Assembly: GCF_037975245.1 (NCBI RefSeq)
Contig: NC_092582.1
Location: forward strand, 25,024,077-25,088,076
Source: Apostichopus japonicus
Taxonomy: Eukaryota > Echinodermata > Holothuroidea > Aspidochirotida > Stichopodidae
Reading direction: 5' to 3'
Length of the DNA: 64,000 bases
The notes under the pieces: model-generated
The model's database searches: none
What the model was told of the DNA's origin: nothing
What the model saw: the letters and a program-made list of their open reading frames with translations, nothing else
Translations under genes and position numbers: made by a program
Shown here: one piece after another, positions 60,343 through 64,000 of the stretch
Layout of the letters: the number at the start of each line of letters is the position of its first letter
Position numbering within the stretch: position 1 is the first letter of the stretch

Positions 60343-63300
60343 CTGTGAGGGGAAAAGAACCATCGATAATTAATATTAAAGTGATACTTCGTGTTTAACA
60401 ATATCAGTTCAATTGAGGATTATTCGTCTCTAGATAGAATATAAAAGTATAATAGTGTGTAGGCCTTTAGTTGGTCACATTAATGTACATGCCTATAGTT
60501 GGTCACATTAGTGTATATGCCTGTGGTTGGTCACATTAGTGTATATGTCTGTGGTTGGTCACATTAGTGTATATATCTATGGTTGGTCACATTAGTGTAT
60601 ATGCCTGTGGTTGGTCACATTAGTGTATATGTCTGTGGTTGGTCACATTAGTGTATATGTCTGTGGTAGGTCACATTAGTGTATATGTCTGTGGTTGGTC
60701 ACATTAGTGTACAAGCCTATAGATGGTTACATTAGTGTATAAGACTATAGTCGGTCACAGTGTGTAGGCCTATAGTCGGTCACAGTGTGTAGGCCTATAG
60801 TCGGTCACAGTAGTGTACATGCCTATTGTTGGTCATATTTGTGTATAGGCCTATAGTTAGTCATATTTGTGTACATGCCTATGGTTGGTCACATCAGTGT
60901 ACATGCCTATGGTTGGTCATATTTGCTTATAGGCCTATAGTTGGTCATATTTGTGTATAGGCCTATAGTTGGTCATAGTTGTGTATAGGCCTATGGTTGG
61001 TCACATCAGTGTACAGGCCTATGGTTGGTCACTTTAGTGTACAGGCCTATAGATGGTCACATTTCAGAGTTCTTCTAGGACACTATTACGTACAATAGGC
61101 ACAGGGGCGTAGCGAGCGGGGGGGTGTGGGGTGTCACACCCCCCCCCCCCAATAATTTGGTCGCTGTCGGCAAATTTTGGGTCTGTCGGCAAAAGGAGAA
61201 AAGGTGAAGAGGGCGGAAGGGGAAGAAAGAAGGAAAGCTGAATGGAGAACGGGAGCTTCTTCCGTGCCAAATTTGACTTAAAATATGCACCAGATTGCAT
61301 CTAAGGACGTTTCCAAACTGAAAATTTTCCAAAGGGGAGGGGTAGGCCCCCTCCCCTTAGACCCCTCCCCCATTTCAGTCACCACTTCCAGATCCGTCGG
61401 CAAATCAAATTTGAGTTAAAATATACACCAGATTGCATCTAAGGACGTTTCAAAACTAAAAATTTTCCAAAGGGGAGGGGGTGCCAAAGGGGAGCGGGAC
61501 ACTCACACCCCCTCCCCTTAGACCCCTCCCCCATTTCAGTCACCACTTCCAGATGCGTCGGCAAATCAAATTCTCCACACCCCCAACAAAAACCCCTTCG
61601 CTACGCCCCTGAATAGGCAAACATCTCTTTATCCTAAGCTATCTTGCTCAATTGCATGTCTGAAAACTTGCAGCTTCAGTAACAGTTCTGGTCCGAATAT
61701 ACTCTGACAGAAATTTGATTCCTGTTTTTAAATAATAGTCAAGATAAAGCCTGGATATGAAACCAAACTTGATCCACTCTCAACCGCAGTTCCCTTCCCC
61801 TGGAAGGGGGCGCTATGCTGGTATGTCGTCCAGAGGAGGGATAAAAACTTATGGTCATTTGGTAGGGTACTTAGATGCAAAATGTTGCTATATTTTGATA
61901 ACGTTGACTAATCTTCGACTAATCTTCGTTGTACCGAAAATACATGTAATATATGTATTTACTGTACACTAATTGTTTTCTGTAATATTCTGCCAACTGA
62001 TTTTATTCTGGGGATTCAGCCACCCCAGCTCCCCCATACCCCCACCCATAGAAGTATACGTGGTTTCGCCCGGAATGGAAATATTTGAACGCAGAACACA
62101 ATTTGTTTAAGGATGCATGCTGAGGACAGTTGAGTTAACAAGGGGTAAGATGTAGGAATGTTTCTCTAATCACTCACCACAGGTGATGGAGGGATGACTC
62201 GAACCACAGCCTGAGCAACTGCTTTGATAGTGTTTCGTATACAATTCCCATGAACTGCATATTTTCTGGTCCAGTAAACTTTGGTAGCAGGCATCATGAC
62301 TCTTACAACATCTAAGCGCGATCAAAAAGAGACGAAAATAGATATAGTCTACTCGTTATGACTGACAATTCTTATTAACTGTTAAAGGAAGTTTGAAGCT
62401 AATGAGTGCTTCCACTGAAAATGAAATAAACCAGTTACCCTCAAAACAACCACGAATCGTGGTTCCGTTTTTAAGGCTATAGAAGGCAACATACAAACCC
62501 CTCATCTGTCAAAATTGAGGGAAGCAAAACACACATCTTCTTAATTTTGCGGAGGGCTGTCATCTGGGTCCTAGCAGTGCAACTAGATACGGCTCTAGGT
62601 CCTAATGCGCATGATCAATCCTGTTAACAGATCTCAAAAGATTTTGTATGGCGCTTTAGTATATCTCAATCTATGAGCTAGTTGTGAAGATATGCATTAA
62701 AGATCTTTTCTTCAATAATTACGAGAAGAATCGCAGGTATATGTCCAGTGTTTACCATGTCGGAGACTTTGATACAATTAGTTTACAGAACTTCAAAAGT
62801 TAAACTCAGTTTAGCTGACGTGACTGATTATACGTCAAAGAGGCTTTCTGATTGGTTGATGAGCAGACGTGTGTAAAATTTCCAAGAAAAGCGGTCGGAA
62901 AAGTCGCGTTGCTAAGACTGTGCTTGTTATGAGATCTTAAACATATATGTTGTGGCATGACTAACACAGGTGTGTTGTAAGCGAGCAAACGATTGCGTGT
63001 GTCGAGAGTGAGGTCAAATGAATTAGTTATTTACCTTTTGTACCAACAGAGCTATTTAACATCAGATAAATAGTTTAAGTACTTTCAACAGAGATAAGAA
63101 ACTACCCCTCATTCATCCTCTTTACTCCCCGTCCTCTCCCCCCCCCCAACCCTCCCCACTGCTGGGTCTCCACTCTCCAGTATGTACTTACTCATCTGTT
63201 GCGTCAACAGCCGATCCATGACCTCCTTTCCCGCACCAACAGCCGTACGCGGCGTAGTCCGTTGCCCAGCGACCAGTCGTGCACGTGATCATTGATGCGA

Positions 63301-63351
63301 ACTGCAACAGATTTCGCTTTTCACGAGTTTCTGGCAGACTTGAGCCAAGTC
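60224..63351 (-). CDS. Secreted phospholipase A2 (group I-like), last three exons; 5' exon not found
   Basis: Small secreted, calcium-dependent enzyme that hydrolyses the sn-2 ester of glycerophospholipids. Three exons (63351-63192, 62311-62178, 60342-60224) join in frame to 136 residues and a stop. The first residues end in EKR, a dibasic propeptide cleavage site before NLLQFASMITC, giving a mature chain of about 124 residues, the usual length. The calcium loop YGCWCGKGG and active-site ECCKSHDACY (His-Asp pair) are intact, as is CDRTAA, which carries the second catalytic Asp. The layout YxxxYxxSCSG resembles group IB digestive enzymes. Nothing in the sequence separates a digestive, immune or venom-like role. 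The signal-peptide exon should lie beyond 63351; I found none up to 64000. Confidence 0.92.
60450..61070. repeat. Minisatellite, about 28 bp unit, in a PLA2 intron
   Basis: About 21 units of TTGGTCACATTAGTGTATAT plus GCCTGTGG, with GTGTATAGGCCTATAG variants toward the right. Confidence 0.94.
61102..61611. mobile_element. hAT-like MITE with 8 bp target duplication
   Basis: Ends CAGGGGCGTAGCGA and TTCGCTACGCCCCTG are inverted repeats. AATAGGCA flanks both sides exactly (61094-61101 and 61612-61619). The interior has two copies of a block with AGACCCCTCCCCCATTTCAG and no coding frame. The 8 bp duplication and CAGGGGCG ends fit the hAT superfamily. Confidence 0.88.
62178..62311 (-). CDS. PLA2 exon with the catalytic His-Asp
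   Basis: Completes Glu, then CCKSHDACYQSLLDQKICSS and SCSGCGSSHPSITC. Acceptor GCGCTTAG, donor GTGAGTG, one base carried on. A hAT-like MITE and a 28 bp tandem array fill the next intron. Confidence 0.93.
63192..63351 (-). CDS. PLA2 exon with propeptide end and calcium loop
   Basis: Two carried bases, then LGSSLPETREKR (propeptide end) and the mature start NLLQF, and YGCWCGKGGHGSAVDATDE. Acceptor CTAAACAG, donor GTAAGTA. Confidence 0.92.
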
Positions 63352-64000
63352 CTGTTTAGACAGAATAAAAATTCGGCCAGAAAAACTGCATTTAGCTGGC
63401 AAATACTGTAAATGAAGCCTCGTCTTATATAGATTGGCTAGAAGTAAACATTGTATACATGATGGTGGTATAAATGGGGGGAGCCCAACTGTCTACACCG
63501 AGGAAGGGAGGGCGGCAAGCCCGCACCCGACCCCCCCCCCCCCCGATGTTCCTCGGTCTGACTGCGGGCCTGTCGGTAGCGTAATGTAGGTGGTACAGAA
63601 TTCGGGTGTTGCCATGGAGCTTGACTTAAAATTACCGCTTCGATCACTGAATGAAAAACGATTAAAACTACCCTTTATCTATTCTTTATATTGTCCTCTT
63701 CTTTCTCAAATTAATGTAAAAAAAAATCAATCAAACCTAGAAACCCATATATACAACCAGTATGTTATAATGAAGTGATTGAGGGGCCTTTCCGATTCAA
63801 GTACAAATTCAGATTTTCTCGAAGAGTCTAGTGGATGCATAAACAATTATACATAAACATATAAATGAGCATATAACATACGAACTTGTATGGGACACTA
63901 CACTAATATGGGATCTTGTGTTCAAAGTTAATGATAGAAATTAAAGCACGACCCTTTAAAACCATATATATATTAGCCTGTCGTTTATTAGAAAATGACT
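63352..64000. other. Upstream PLA2 intron or 5' flank
   Basis: AT-rich with a run of C at 63531-63543. I looked for a signal-peptide exon ending in phase 1 on the minus strand and saw none. Confidence 0.5.

Overview
The window is animal nuclear DNA: intron-rich genes with GT-AG splicing, long AT-rich introns, many minisatellites and several kinds of transposon remnant. The proteins best fit a marine invertebrate deuterostome. An echinoderm is my guess, from the ABCC4-like, fibrinogen-like and group I-like secreted PLA2 proteins and from the style of the repeats. No marker in the window proves this.

Four protein genes can be rebuilt exon by exon, with every junction in frame. (1) Minus strand, 25532 to 1235: an ABCC4/MRP4-like ABC transporter, 22 exons and 1066 codons, running off the left edge before the Walker A motif of the second nucleotide-binding domain. 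(2) Plus strand, 26782 to 43209: a complete AP-3 adaptor mu subunit, 13 exons and 417 codons. Genes 1 and 2 are head to head with 1249 bp between start codons. (3) Minus strand, 58575 to 48432: a secreted protein with a signal peptide, one EGF-like domain and a fibrinogen C-terminal domain, 5 exons and 348 codons, tail to tail with gene 2. (4) Minus strand, 63351 to 60224: the last three exons of a secreted phospholipase A2. Its signal-peptide exon is not seen and probably lies beyond the right edge.

Genes 1 and 2 encode general cell machinery: a membrane exporter and a vesicle coat subunit. Genes 3 and 4 encode disulfide-rich secreted proteins that could act in recognition and defence. A joint role is only suggested by adjacency.

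The introns and spacers hold at least ten different tandem arrays, a pair of 2.2 kb inverted-repeat elements in opposite orientation 40 kb apart, a 510 bp hAT-like MITE with a perfect 8 bp target duplication, a tRNA-derived SINE, LINE tails, and a 2.7 kb element packed with AGGTCA-type motifs. The most unusual feature is tandem arrays that copy exon/intron boundaries. A 91 bp unit carries the 3' part of AP-3 mu exon 3 with its splice donor. A 74 bp unit carries the start of ABCC exon 20 with its splice acceptor.
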